From Plotosus lineatus (lineage: Eukaryota > Chordata > Actinopteri > Siluriformes > Plotosidae), in the NCBI GenBank assembly GCA_024760905.1, contig CM045731.1:53562001-53626000 (forward strand): DNA of 64,000 nucleotides, in the 5' to 3' direction. A program made the position numbers and the translations under genes. How positions within the stretch are numbered: the stretch's first letter is position 1; every line of letters begins with the position of its first letter. Shown piece after piece: positions 34,755 to 53,429 of the stretch. The notes below the pieces were generated by a model. The model had not been told where the DNA came from, did no database searches, and saw only the letters and a list, made by a program, of their open reading frames with translations.

Positions 34755-34840
34755 GTATACCTCACCCAACATCGTTAATTCGTTCCAGGAGACACAACTT
34801 AAGTCGAAAAACGACTTAAATCGAATTAGCTTGTCTCTAT
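34752..34840 (+). mobile_element. Left-end fragment of a Tigger-like element
   Basis: TA|CAGGTATACCTCACCCAACA followed by GTTAATTCGTTCCAGGAGAC and AAGTCGAAAAACGACTTAAA. This resembles Tigger termini; the right end is not seen. Confidence 0.5.
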
Positions 34841-34949
34841 GCTAGCTTAGGCTAGGCTACACCAAATTTACTTGTCTAGACTAAACAGAAAATAACCATT
34901 CCTAGTTCTGTACTTTATTCATGAATGCAATTTTCAATATGGTTAATAA

Positions 34950-35313
34950 TGTTGCGCCTGGAGCATATGCATCGGACCCAAAGATGCAGGAGACCATGTA
35001 AGAAGATTCAACGATTTTATTTTGCACTTTGGAAAAATCACTGGAAATAATTAATCGATGAAAACTGGTCGAGCACGAAGCAGGACACCAGGAGTCAGAG
35101 AGATAGCAGGGAAACGGAGTCACTGTGAAGGACAATCTTCTGACGTCGGGAGGGAAGCGTGCCGCTCCTATTTATAGCTCGCTGATTGCTGATTGCTGAA
35201 TGGAAACAGGTGCGCTCTTTGGACCTCACCTGCAGGTAGCAGCCACGCCCCTCTCCAGCGCTTGCAATGAATGAAGAGAGAGTTAATGCCTCCAGCCAGC
35301 ACAGACCTTAACA
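34950..35313 (-). mobile_element. Solo LTR with 5-bp target-site duplication
   Basis: On the minus strand it runs from TGTTAAGGTCTGTGCTGGC to GCTCCAGGCGCAACA (TG...CA ends). AATAA lies on both sides in plus orientation (34945-34949 and 35314-35318). It has a TATA-like CTATAAATAGG (near 35175) and AATAAAATCG polyadenylation word (near 35015), 364 bp in all. No internal retroelement sequence remains. A Ty3/Gypsy-type origin is likely but not proven. Confidence 0.85.
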
Positions 35314-35659
35314 AATAAGATCTATTTTAATAAACTTTGTTTATTAAACTTTATATATTAAACTTAATTTTTATTTTATTTTTTTATTTTTCTATACTTT
35401 TTTGAAAACCGACGTATAATCGAGAATGACTTCTCTTTCCCTCCGAGTGTACTAGGCCGCCCCCAAATACGCATGCACCACAGTTTAAAAAAAGTGGCAG
35501 GTAACTAGCATTGCATGTCACGGAGGGTGTGTGTGCATACAGTGACCCCTCCCTGACTGATGGTCGTGTGATAGGGAGAGTAATACTTGATACGACTAAA
35601 GTAGGAAGAAAATGGGGGTGGGAGATCCAAAATTAAATAAATAAATGCAATTTTTAAAA

Positions 35660-35759
35660 ATTTGTCTAAAATAGCCTGGAGCCTATCTCATCCAACACGG
35701 GGCAAAAGTGGGGTACACCCTGAACAATACGCCACACCATTTCAGTGCCAATTCACACA

Positions 35760-35812
<53 letters not shown>

Positions 35813-35965
35813 TTACACTCATACTTAGGAGCAATTTGGTATAGATAATTAACCTAATGGTCTTAGGACTGTGGGAAGAAAACTGGAGTACCCGGAGGAA
35901 ACCCATGCAAAGTAAGGAAAGACATGCAAACTCCATACAGATATATCCATGTTGAATTTGGAAAG
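35660..35965 (-). mobile_element. tRNA-derived SINE with L2-like tail (family B), minus, with internal CA repeat
   Basis: GCCTATCTCATCCAACACGG tail side, ACACCCTGAACAATACGCC, (CA)n at 35756-35811, GACTGTGGGAAGAAAACTGG, CAAACTCCATACAG. The (CA)n has grown from the GAGTGTGAATG-like part of the SINE. Confidence 0.65.
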
Positions 35966-36353
35966 TGAACCCAGAACTTTCTTTCTGTAAGATTGAAATG
36001 CTAATCCTTATGCTACTATGTAGTTTGAGAATTAAAAATCAGTTAAATGTAATCATTGTACTTTACTTCTTCAATGATGTTATTATTAATGTTGTTATAT
36101 TCATGGTGTTAGTATAAAGGTGGCATGATTTAGTGGTTGGCATGTCCGTTTCACAGCAAGAAGGTCCTGGGTTCACAATGTAATGTAAGAGTGCAGATAC
36201 ACGGCACGTTTCGACCTGTGTTTGACTTTTTTTCTCTTTAATCATCATTAGCTTCCTCTGTTTCCGGCCTCTCTACTGTCATTTGGGTGACATCGCACAA
36301 ATCAAAATGTCAGCTGTATTGACACGAATTAGGGCCTCCTTCTCGGCGGCAGC

Positions 36354-37951
36354 ATGATGGAGTCTGCGGTCTCTTGTGGTACCACGGGGCACACCCTAAA
36401 TCTTCAGGGTGTAGATCCTGAAACATGCATGATTGTGTTCAAAAACCACTGGGCACAGGTAACACAAGTTCATCCAGGCTTCAGTATTTTTCAGAAGGAA
36501 ACATGTCTGTAAGCTAACATGCTACATTATGTTCAGGTCTTACGGATCCTGGAAAAGCATGAGCCGACACATCATCGTGGCTTCCTCCATTCCGGCCCAA
36601 TTACTGCCGACGAAGCGAGTGCTGTGCAAAACTACGTTGAGCACATGCTATTCCTCCTGACAGAGGAGGAATGTGGAGTGGGCGGGGCCATGGGCCCCAT
36701 TCTGGAGTTTGTGCTCCTGGAGAATGTGATGGAGCGCCTGTTTGTGTGGAGCCTGCGACGTGACTTCACCGAAGCGGCGAAACTGGAGCAGCTGTGTATG
36801 TATGAGATGCTGGTGGCACGGGCGCGACAGCCCCTTCTGCACCACAAGCCCATCCTGCGTCCATTTGCCATGCTGCTTTCCTCCTGTGGTTCAAGCTTCA
36901 GCTCAGCACCAGTTGAGGTCGTGCTGGTGCGACTGCTGCACCGACTGTGTTGCATGCTGGCACATGATGACTCCACCCTCCAGCTCTTCCTCTTCCATAG
37001 CGAGCAGGATCAGGGTGCTGCCAACTTCCTGCTCTTTTCACTACTGTTGCCCTTCGTGCATCATGATGGCCCGGTGGGTGTGCAGGCCCGGGATGCTCTC
37101 TCACTTATTGTGGCATTGTCGGTGCATGACAGCACTGTGGCAAATCACATCATCCAGAACACTTACTTTTGTCCGGTGAGTGGTGTTTCTTCCTTACACT
37201 CTCATACCTAAGAGCAATTTGGATCTGTCATTCAGCCTACTGTGCATGTTTTTATAGGGTTAGGGTTTTATATGACCTGTATGGCGGCATGGTGTGGTGT
37301 CATAAAGGTCAGTTGAGATAGGTCCCAGCCTCCCTGCGACCTTAGTAGGATTTCAGCAAATGAGTGTGAAATGAGTGATAAACTTTCAACATATGTTGAC
37401 TGGAGGGTAGAACCCCCCCCCAACACACACACACACACACAAAACCCTTATATAACTGCTTTACTGTAATTACAGGAAAGAGGAAAGGGAGGGGAGGCTT
37501 AGCATGACATCCAGCCGTTCTTCTAAAAAGGATGATAGAGCGAATAACAAATGTTCCCTACACAACACTTTCAGACCTGCTGAGTTCGAGCTCACTGATG
37601 TGGAAAAATACCGTAACTTCCTAAGTTCCGAACTTCTTGGATGCATGTTTGTTTATTGGAATAAGTAGTTACTTATTTTTTGATATACAGTCGTACTAAG
37701 TTATCGGTGGTGCAGTACTTAGCACATCCACCTCACAGCAAGGTCTTGGCAAGGGCATCTCTGTGTGGAGTTTGCATGCTTTCCTGTGTTTGCCCCCACC
37801 CTTGCCCCAAGTCGGCTGAGATGGGCGCCAGCCTCCCCTTGACCCTAATTAGGATTAAGTGGTTCAGAAAATGAAGGAATAAAATAATGATGATTATATT
37901 ATGTTAATCCTGCAAGGGAAATTTGTCTCTGCAGTAAACCCATCCAGAGTG

Positions 37952-38022
<71 letters not shown>

Positions 38023-41000
38023 GCACCACAGAGCAGTTGGGGGTTAGATGCCTTGCTCTGAGGCACTTGAAAAAAGTGAAGGTGGAGCAAGGGGAGGGAG
38101 AAGGTCCTCCCACCACCTCACATTTTCCCCTATTGTCAAAATATCGTAGCAGCCACCTTTCAGTCCAAAACCCGCTTCTCTAACTAGAAGGCCACGCCTG
38201 CCCAGTAATGTAGTGTCAAATTTGTGATAAATTTTATGATACCAGGGGAAAAAATAAAAGGAGCTTTGGTTACTAACATCAGTGATCACTGGTTTAAAGC
38301 TATAATAACTCCACTGTATAAGAACAACATGTGTGTGTCCTCCCCCGCCTTCCCCAAAGACTTCTTAACATGACCACTTGGCAACATGTCCACACCCACT
38401 TTTTAATCCAGGTTGGACATTAATCTCATCCACAAAGCTCTATATTTGGTAAATAGAGTGTTTTTCCCCCTCAGGATTATTCTACAGAAGGGTATTTTTC
38501 TTTCCCTCCCTCCCCATCATCATAGCAGCCAGAAAGAGTGCATCGCTTGAATTCTCAATTCTGATTCATCTGATTATGGCTCATAACATCCTAACCAATC
38601 AGCGCTGATCCAGCAAAAAATACATAAATCACACAGCTTCTATCTACTTGTTTTAGGAAAACAGGTCATGTCAAAAAAGCATCTTTTTTTTCAACAGAAA
38701 AGTTTTGAAGGCAGTATTAGTAAGTATCATTCCTCTGGCAAAACAGTGGTGCAGTGATAAGAATGAAGGTCCCGGGTTCCAGTCCCTAGCTCGGCTCGGG
38801 TGTTTCTGTGTCGGGTTTGCATGTTCTCCTCATGCGTACGTGTGTGTCTGGGTTTCCTCTGGGTATCTGGGTTTCCTCTCTCAGTCCAAAGACATGCACG
38901 TTGGCTGTTTCAAATTGCCAACAGGTGTGACTGTGAGTGTGAACGGTTGCATGTATATTGCCCTATGATGGTCTGTGATGTACCTCGCCTTCGCCCAGAG
39001 CCGGCTGAGAGTCCAGGAGTCCAGCGTCCCTAAGAATCCTAGTAGGTTTAAGTAGTTTAGCAAATAATAAGAGAAAAAGAAATGTTTATAGTTGCCATAT
39101 ACAAGTCATATCAGGAATATAAGGAATATAAGTCATCTCACGAATGTCTCCATTATAGAGTCTGATCCTGAGTTTACACGCCTGGTTCCTGCCTCTCATT
39201 ACATCGTATATGTGTACATATGTAATCTTCCAGTGTTTGTATGCCTACATGTAGGTGTTGGCTACAGGGTTGAGTGGTCTGTACTCCTGGCTTCCGGCTA
39301 AACTCGAGATCTACACTGAGGCATGGCACTGCCTGGAAGAAGCAGATTGGATGCAGGTGCCAGCACTCATACAGTTCATTAACTCCCTCCACTTCTGCAG
39401 CACTGTGTGTAAGGTGAGGCCCATGATAGAGATGTCCATTCACATAAAAACGAAATTACCAAGTAACACTTCTTGGTGGCAGTCCAGCACAAGAGTTTAC
39501 TAATCAATGGTGAACCAATTAGTGGTTCTATGAAATTCAGCCTAGGAGCTAATGGTGGCGTGGTGGTTAGTACGTCTGCCACACAACAAGAAGGTCCTGG
39601 GTTTGAGCCCTGGACTCTGTGAAGGCGTTTCTATGTGGAGCTTCCATGTTTCCCCTATGCTTGTGTGGATTTCCTCTGGGCTTCCTCTCACAGTTCATAG
39701 ACGTGCACATTAGGATCTGTGATGGACTGGCAAGCTGTTCAGGATGTAACCAATGGGCTCTAGCCTCCGAGTGACCCTTTATAGGATTAAGTGGTTTGGC
39801 AAATCAGTCATTAAAGGGGTGGATCCTGGAGTATCATGAAACAGTGGTGTCAGGCTAGTCCTAAAGATCTATTACTCATTCACGCATTCATTTGCCGAAC
39901 CATTGAATCCCACAACGTGGAGGCAAGTGACCATCTCAGCCAGTGTGGGCGAAGGTAGGGTACACACTAGAACATCTTGCCAGACCATTGCACGGCTAGC
40001 ATATTATTATTCAAAAGTTATTCAACTGTCAAGATTTTAGGGGCAGTGATGGTCTAGTGGTATAGGGCGCTGGATCGCTGATCCAAAGGTTGGGGGTTCG
40101 AGTCCCACTCTCCACAGGGTTGTCACTGTCCCCCCCCCCAGTGCAGCTAACTGGGTTATCAAAGGCGTGCCATGTCTCTCACTGTCTATGGTGAGAGGCA
40201 TGGAAAAGAACCATTGCTGACTTTCGTAAAGAGTAGGCTGCAAAGTCGTCAGCGTGTTTCTGTCCCTTGCTAAAAAGGGTTGTGACAGGAAGGGCATCCG
40301 ACGTAAAAACCTCTGCCAAATCAAACATGCGAATCAGATGATTCACTGTGGCGACTCCCGAGTAAAAGGGGAAAAGCCAAAAGGAAGACATTCAACTGTC
40401 AAGATTTATAAAAATATGGCCGATGTGTCAATCAATTTACATGGAGTGAAATTTACTCAAATGGCTGGAACACATGATGAGTGGTTATTGTCTCAAGACT
40501 AAATGCTTAGTGCACAAAATGTGAAAAGATTGTTTAGGGAACAATTTTGATAAAATCCACCAAGTTTGGGGTGTGGTCATTGTTCAGGGGTGGAGTTAAG
40601 TCCCATTAGCTATTTCTTAGGAATTTCCATTAGCTATTTCTTAGGAATTATGTCCAGTCAAATCCTTTTATTTCAGACCCACTTGAGTTGAAATTTGTAT
40701 CGTTGTAAGTCTTTTTTGTTTTTTCAAGGTGGCTCATCCGTCTGTCAGAGATCAACTGCTCGGCTACATCTATAATGGTTTTCTTGTGCCTGTCCTGGCT
40801 CCTGCACTACACAAGGTGAATACTGTACTAGGTATTGACTTTCCCACATCGTATTTTGTCCTGAGATCTCTTCTTGGTCTGAATATGTTCTTTTCTCTAT
40901 AATTACTGATCAGTTAACCTTGGAGGAATTGATGACAACGACGGCTTATCTGGAGCTCTTTTTGCGACATATCTCTGACGCCGCCCTTCTCCAGACCTTC

Positions 41001-44000
41001 TTGATTTTCATCCTCAAACATCATCATGACAACATCAGCATTCTTGATACGCTTGTCAGCAGAATCAACACTCCTTTTCAGGTTCGTGGATGATTCTTGT
41101 CATGGGCCAGGAATAAATACCTCAATGACCAATAAAGAGTGGCACCATTAGCCCCACCCCCATCACCTCATTTCATTTATTTTTGGATTAATTTCAAATT
41201 TTTTTCATGGTGTTGTAGCTGGGAACGGTATCTCTGACTCTGTTTCGCACTCTGATTGGTCTGTACTGTGAGGATGTCATGCTGCAGCTCATTCTCAGGT
41301 AAATGCCAAGACTTCCTGTTGCGCTCATCTTCTTTCTGCTGAACTTGATGAAATTGTTCATATCAATTTTTCTTCTCTTATTCCTTCAGGTATCTGATTC
41401 CGTGCTCTCATCTACAGGCCAATGGGCGGCGTAGACTCAGAGAGAGGGACTGCTACTCTTCTAGTGCTGCTGCTTTTATTTCTCTCACGCCTTCGTTCCT
41501 TATGTCCAGATCCTGCACCTCGCCAACTTTATCCCCTAAACCAGACTACATCCTGTGGTCAAAGGTCACCGAAGGGCTGTTAATGGGAAACATGGGTATT
41601 ATGCTAGCAACTAAATTAGCATAAAGAACGCTTACAAACTATGATATTTTTATAATTCAGTGTTTCTCCATACTAATCCATTCATTCCAGGGTTTGAAGA
41701 CCTATTCCTGGGCATGAGTGGGCTTGGAAACTCCTTCTCGATGACTCCTGAGCTGCTAATGTGCAAAAACTACCTCCAGTACCTGAGTGATGCACGTAGC
41801 ATCATCAGCACCAGTGTGCATGCATGTCAGGTATGGTCTGCCCCCTATGACGGATTCAATCCTTCACCTGAGGACGACCCAGGAGAAGAGGAGTACAAGG
41901 AGCAGGATAATGGTGCAAAGGATGAAGATGAATGTCCACCTCTCAGTACGCCTCGGCTTCAACCTCCAGGCCAACATCCCATGCTTGAGCTGGAGTGGGA
42001 TGACACTTATGATGGCAATCTGGGTAGAGAGGAAAACAAAAAATTTGTAGGGCATCCTCAACCTCCCAAACACATTCGAGAGATGCGGAAAAATGCCATC
42101 ATGCTGGTTCGTGAGTCTTACATTGAAGAGTCTGACTTTCAGGATGATGTATTGGTTTATAATCTTGTAGCGCAGAGGGATGCACGAGATGACCAGGGTG
42201 GCTCCTTAGAAAACATTCCCGGTAGGCAAAATGAAACAGCAAACAACAGCACCGACAGCAGTATACAGAATGACGTAACCAATAAGGAACAACGTGAGGG
42301 CTCAGAAGAAGGGTGGCTTCTTTTAAATGAACATACCGATGAAAAGAAAACAGATGATGAATCAAAACATACGTTTTTAGATGAGCAGCATCAGGGTACA
42401 TCAAACTCCTCATCCCTGGAAGCTACTGGAGATTTTATTTCCCAGTGCCTCCAAGTCATTGACTGGGATGAAGATTGCATGCTTGGACATAACATTTACT
42501 TCCAAAGGCTGACCACGCTCTTGTATGGTGAAGAGGCAGAAACTGATTTCAGTACAATCTGGACTGATGATGACAATGATGAGAGGAATGAAGCAGCAGA
42601 AAAGAGAGTCTGTGATGGAAAGAAACATGTCCCGTTTACAGGTGAGGATTGTTTGCACTCAGAAAGAAGGGAAAATAACTCTGAACTAGAGAACTGATTT
42701 TAATTCCCTCCTACAGGCCCTTTCATTAGCGTGCTGCTCTCTCGCCTGGAGAATATGTTGGAGAACTCCATGGAGGTGAACCTGCTGGTGACAGGAATCT
42801 TGGCTCAGCTGGCAGCCTATCCACAGCCACTGCTGCGCTCCTTCCTGCTTAACACCCAGACCTTGTTTCAGCACAGTATCCGCACTCTCTACCAGGTCTC
42901 TCCCTCTCTCTCCCTCACACTTTCATATAATTTAAAATGACACATCACTCATGTAGCATATGGAATGTATTTCAGGTACTGGTTTCTGTGGGTTGCCAGA
43001 TTGAGCGCGATGCATCCTCTAAGCCAGAGTTTGCTCAGATGGTTCGAGATTCCACTCAGTATCTGTTGCTTCGAGATGAAGCCTTGAAGGATAAAGGTGA
43101 AATTTATTAAGTAATTAATTAATTTCATTAATTTTTAATTTTAAAGGAAGGTGATTTGAGAGATATGACAATAAATATTAGAAAAATACCACAAGGGGTA
43201 AATAATATTACATGAAAACATAATTGTTCAGTTCATTCAGTTCATTTTCTGTAACCGCTTAATCCTAATTTGGGTCACGGGGAAGCTGGTGCCCAGCCAA
43301 GCCAACTTCGGGCAAGGGCAGAGTACACCCTGGACAGCTCGCCAGGCCATCGCAGGGCGGAAACACGCCAACGGCTTTTCAGCCTACTCTTTACAAAAGT
43401 CAGCAATGGTTCTTTTACATGCCTCACACCATAGACAGTGGGAGACATGGCGGGCCTTTGATAACCCAGTTAGCTGCACTGGGTGGGGGGACAGTGACAA
43501 CCTTGTGGAGAGTGGGAATCAAACCCTTAACCTTTGGATCAGAGGTCCAGCACCCTATACCACTGACCACCACTGCCTCTTAAAACATAATTGTTTTAAA
43601 TTAAAATGTTGATTCACTCTGCCTCATGTGGTGTTAATATTTGAAATTATTACAAATGCCGCCTCCTTAAACTTTCTATGCCCCTTATGTTTTCTATAAG
43701 AATCTTAGTTCACTACATTTCTGGGTGAGAGGTGTATAGCTGTATCAGGATCATTTATTAGAACCATAGGCAAGGGATGTGCATGATATAGGTGTGGCTG
43801 AAATGGATGGGACTAAAATGAAATGGGTGTGGCTGAAATGGGTGTAGCAACAATTTCTGAGGCTGAAAAGTGTGACTGAAAGGAACATGGCTGAAATGGG
43901 TGTGACTGAAATAGGTATGGCTGAAATTAAATGGGTGTGGGTGGAATGCATATGGATGAACTTGGCATGGTTGAAATTTTTGTGACTTTAATGGGGTGTG

Positions 44001-44730
44001 CTGAAATAGGTGTGGCTGAAATGGGTGTGGTTGAAATGGGTGTGGCTAAATTGGGTGTGGCTGAAATGAGCATGGCTGAAATAGACATAGCTGAAATGAG
44101 CATGGATGAAATAGGCGTGTCTCAAATAAGAATGGCTGACATAATTGTGGCTAAAATAGCTGGGAATGATACAAAATGGGTATGGTTGGAATGCACATAG
44201 AAAAAAATAGATGTGGCTGAAATAGGTGGGGTTGACATGAGCATGGCTAAAATGGGTGTGGCTAAACTGATATGGCTGGAAAGCATATGACTGAAGTGGG
44301 TGTGGCTGAAATGAGCATGGCTGAAATGTGTTGCCAAGTCTACTCATCTAAATTTGGAAACTTAATTTATTGTAGGCTGATGGAAACTAATATGATTCAG
44401 CATGTTCATGACATAAGGCCAGCCTTCCACGCAAGCCAAATTGGGCTCTACACTAGCAATAGACTTAAACTGGTTTCCTCCATTTATTTTCCCTTTTCCC
44501 CTGCTTGACTCTCTCTGTCTCCAGAATGGGATTTCCTGCAGGAAAACGGACTCGGCTGGTTTCCCAGCGGGCACATCTCCAGCCGTCTGCTGAAATCGCT
44601 TCCGCCATGTCCCAATATTCCTCCTCAGTCCAGGAACAGGGTGTTAGCCACATTCCTTTACGCTGAGTTCCTGAAAGAGCTGGCAGCCATCGCACAGGAA
44701 CATTCCATACGCCTGGACTTTCATATGTAG
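36354..44730 (+). CDS. fhip1a: FHIP1A-like subunit of the FTS-Hook-FHIP complex, complete, 11 coding exons
   Basis: Coding exons are 36354-36458, 36537-37175, 39255-39413, 40729-40815, 40914-41081, 41219-41298, 41390-41595, 41691-42641, 42717-42895, 42976-43096 and 44525-44730. All junctions are GT-AG and phases join to 966 codons plus stop (human FHIP1A is about 1040 residues). The start is the first of two adjacent ATGs after an in-frame TAG. Recognisable segments are DPETCMIVFKNHWAQ (residues 21-35), DEASAVQNYVEHMLFLL, QPLLHHKPILRPF, DQGAANFLLFSLLLPF, ATGLSGLY, YIYNGFLVPVLAPALHK (about 314-330), ILDTLVSRINTPF, and C-terminal YAEFLKELAAIAQEHS. The N-terminal half is the conserved FHIP helical-repeat region. 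The 317-residue exon 8 is acidic and probably disordered, with a conserved ESYIEESDFQDDV patch. Known of the family: FHIP proteins bind FTS and Hook adaptors and link dynein to endosomal cargo. FHIP1A is preferred over FHIP1B by these motifs; which teleost duplicate it is cannot be told. Confidence 0.93.
37700..37885 (+). mobile_element. Family B SINE, internally deleted, in fhip1a intron 2
   Basis: GGTGGTGCAGTACTTAGCAC head, GTGTGGAGTTTGCATGCTTT, then directly GTCGGCTGAGATGGGCGCCA and TTAGGATTAAGTGGTTCAGA. The middle third is lost. Confidence 0.7.
37956..38018. repeat. (CA)n microsatellite, about 60 bp
   Basis: In fhip1a intron 2, preceded by GCGCGC. Confidence 0.95.
38745..39070 (+). mobile_element. 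tRNA-derived SINE with L2-like tail (family B)
   Basis: CAGTGGTGCAGTGATAAGAA head, GGTCCCGGGTTCCAGTCCCT box B region, GTGTCGGGTTTGCATGTTCT, GTCCAAAGACATGCACGTTG, ending AGTAGGTTTAAGTAGTTTAG. It ends about 185 bp before fhip1a exon 3. Confidence 0.72.
39549..39815 (+). mobile_element. tRNA-derived SINE with L2-like tail (family B)
   Basis: GCTAATGGTGGCGTGGTGGT and AGAAGGTCCTGGGTTTGAGC (head with box B), CTCACAGTTCATAGACGTGC, ending AGGATTAAGTGGTTTGGCAA. Lies in fhip1a intron 3. Confidence 0.75.
40038..40389 (+). mobile_element. Full-length tRNA-derived SINE with RTE-type tail
   Basis: Complete head, core, GACAGGAAGGGCATCCGACG segment and tail CCGAGTAAAAGGGGAAAAGC to AAGGAAGAC. The 18-bp target-site duplication ATTCAACTGTCAAGATTT flanks it at 40020-40037 and 40390-40407. 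It is a young-looking copy in fhip1a intron 3. Confidence 0.9.
43229..43581 (-). mobile_element. Chimeric SINE: shared head and core with L2-like tail, full length
   Basis: On the minus strand: head (reverse of CACCCTATACCACTGACCAC), core to GCTGCACTGGG, then the family B tail (reverse of CTAATTTGGGTCACGGGGAA) ending in (TGAACT)n. Target-site duplication AAAACATAATTGTT at 43215-43228 and 43582-43595. In fhip1a intron 10. Confidence 0.9.
43795..44335 (+). repeat. Degenerate 15-bp minisatellite in fhip1a intron 10
   Basis: About 35 imperfect copies of ATGGGTGTGGCTGAA, with AGCATGGCTGAAATG and similar variants. Because the unit is a multiple of three, long frames with MGVAEMGVAEM-type repeats stay open on the plus strand and His/Phe-rich ones on the minus strand. 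It has no exon signals. Confidence 0.93.
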
Positions 44731-45171
44731 GAGGAGAAAAGAAAAAGCACCAACTACCAAAAACCTCAGTGCAGTTCCAGAACAGATGCATCATTAAAGA
44801 GGTTTATCCTACATTCTACAGTTATAATGATGAGGTCTTTCTGGAGGTGTTTTGTGCTTCTTCAGGCCAATGTATTTGTTTATTTCATTTTTTATGTTAT
44901 AATGACATTTTCATCTATTTAATTTATGCATATTTCCAGAGTCCGGCTTTTGGTATCAGTGATCTGGATCAGTTTAGGGCCTGTTCAGAGTTGAGTTAAT
45001 GATGATCCAGATATTTGTTTTGTGTGTTGTGAGTATTTACAAATGTGCTTATTGGTTATTTAGAGTATGAATGAAATATGTATTAAATTAATTTTTACTT
45101 TAATTTTTTTTTACAGTAATCACAACAAATGTATTTTGTGATTGTTATTTTGTATATATATATATATATAT

Positions 45172-45243
<72 letters not shown>

Positions 45244-46523
45244 GTAGTCGCCATTGATGAACAGTCAGCAGGGACATGTTTAACCTCTGCTACATGATTT
45301 TTATTTATTAATTTATTTATTTTGGAGGTAGTGTACTTGGCAAAGGAGCAACTGTGCTGGAAAATCACTGACATGGCACTAAAATAAATATAATCCTAAA
45401 CACAAATCTTAAATACTATCAGGGCTCTCTATATATGTAAACACTTACAGTTTCAAATAATAGTAATAATTATTTAAAAAGATTCAAACATTTTCATTTA
45501 ATTAGCTGCCTTGCTCGCCCCCACACCCCACCCCCAATCATTGGGTTTCTGCTGGGTCTCTTTTTTCATTTCCCGTATTAATTCTAGTCTTTTGAAAATT
45601 TCCACCACGTCATAAAACATACAATAAAATAAATGCCTTTCAAAACTATTGTGTTCATTAATAACCCGGAGTCCTAACCATTGAGCCACTTGCTCGACTT
45701 GCATAGGTTTCATCCGGGTGCTCTGGTTTCCTCTACAATCCACAGACATTTACATGAGGTTGACCGAACACTCGAAATACCTCATAGGTGTGAATATCCG
45801 TGTGAATGGTTGTTTGAGTTTGTGTTAGACTGGTGATCTGTGTGGGGTGTAACTCCGCCTTTCACTCCAAATCCGCAGGGATTGGCTTTAAATTGTGACA
45901 CGAATAATGGCTGGATGGACATATTTCCTGTCCAACATTATGGTAATGGTAAAAAATTCTGTATGTGCAATTTCAGTTAGCTGAAGTACTATAATTAGTT
46001 TCACAAGCTGTCCAGGGTGTACACTGCCCTCGCCCAGAAACATCTGAGATGGCCGGCCTCCCTATGACCCAAATTAGGCTTAAGTGGTTCATAAAATGAA
46101 TGAATGAGTTTTACATATAAACACACATTACAGTTTTGAAATATTATAACCTATTTTTATTAAAGCTTTGCTCATAGATACAAACTGCAACCCTGTCATT
46201 AAATTTCAGAGACAATATTAGACAGTCTGTGCACTTTAGTTCAACATCAATGTTTACAAAGCAAACCATAATATGAAATACAACTGCACTACAGCACATG
46301 CAGTTACAAAACCAGCTGTCTGAACATTAGAAAGTCACGATATAAGTTCAAAAACACTCTGATTGCAATATATACTTTATACGAACATCTTGCATTCATC
46401 TCGAAGTCGTACGCCACATTTCGGTTATAGCCTGAAAATATGCTAAGTATCTGCGTGGGGTGTGTTGGTATGTGTGCATTTTCTTCTTTTCCTCATTTTG
46501 CGTTTGCTTCTCTTACACTGCAA
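44731..46523. other. Interval between convergent genes fhip1a and tmem184c
   Basis: Contains the 3'UTRs of both genes, TA/TG microsatellites at 45157-45240, and family B SINE pieces (about 45690-45930 and 46000-46115). TTTATT at about 46154 would give an AATAAA signal for tmem184c on the minus strand. No other gene is seen. Confidence 0.5.
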
Positions 46524-53062
<6,539 letters not shown>

Positions 53063-53275
53063 TTCGCCTTCACACGCGCCCTCTGAGCATCCCGAGCCTC
53101 GCGATCGCTGCGATCTCTGCCGTCTTCAGCGATCTGACAGGAGAAGCTGGGGTCAACCGGAAGGATGCTGCTGACGCACGAACCGGTGCATCCAATCTGT
53201 GCGGCTGGATGAGGCTCGATGGACCAGAACCAATCCGAATCACGGCTCTGGCATCCAGCCAGAATGAATTAATGT
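53063..53275 (-). promoter_or_regulatory. CpG-rich promoter of tmem184c
   Basis: Immediately upstream of the tmem184c ATG (and in exon 1) is the most CpG-dense stretch of the window, about 52860-53275. It contains repeated GCG and CGATCG words and a GCTGACGCACG segment with a CRE-like TGACG half site near 53170. It is TATA-less, as expected for a broadly expressed gene. Confidence 0.55.
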
Positions 53276-53429
53276 TCATCTGTACGTAGTCCTTGCTTTG
53301 AACTCTGGGAGCACGGTGGGAATGAAACCAAAACCCTATGGCGCATACTGTTGTGGTGACAGTTCAATAATAGGACTAATAAAACTGTAAATTTTTATTT
53401 AAAATAATTAAATATATAAATCGTTGCTG

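Noticed and set aside
36632..37179. Overlapping ORFs of 114, 145 and 68 codons on both strands
   Set aside because: Alternative frames of fhip1a exon 2.
43931..44347. MGVAEM-type and HTHFSHTHF-type repetitive ORFs
   Set aside because: They arise from a 15-bp intronic minisatellite with no exon signals.
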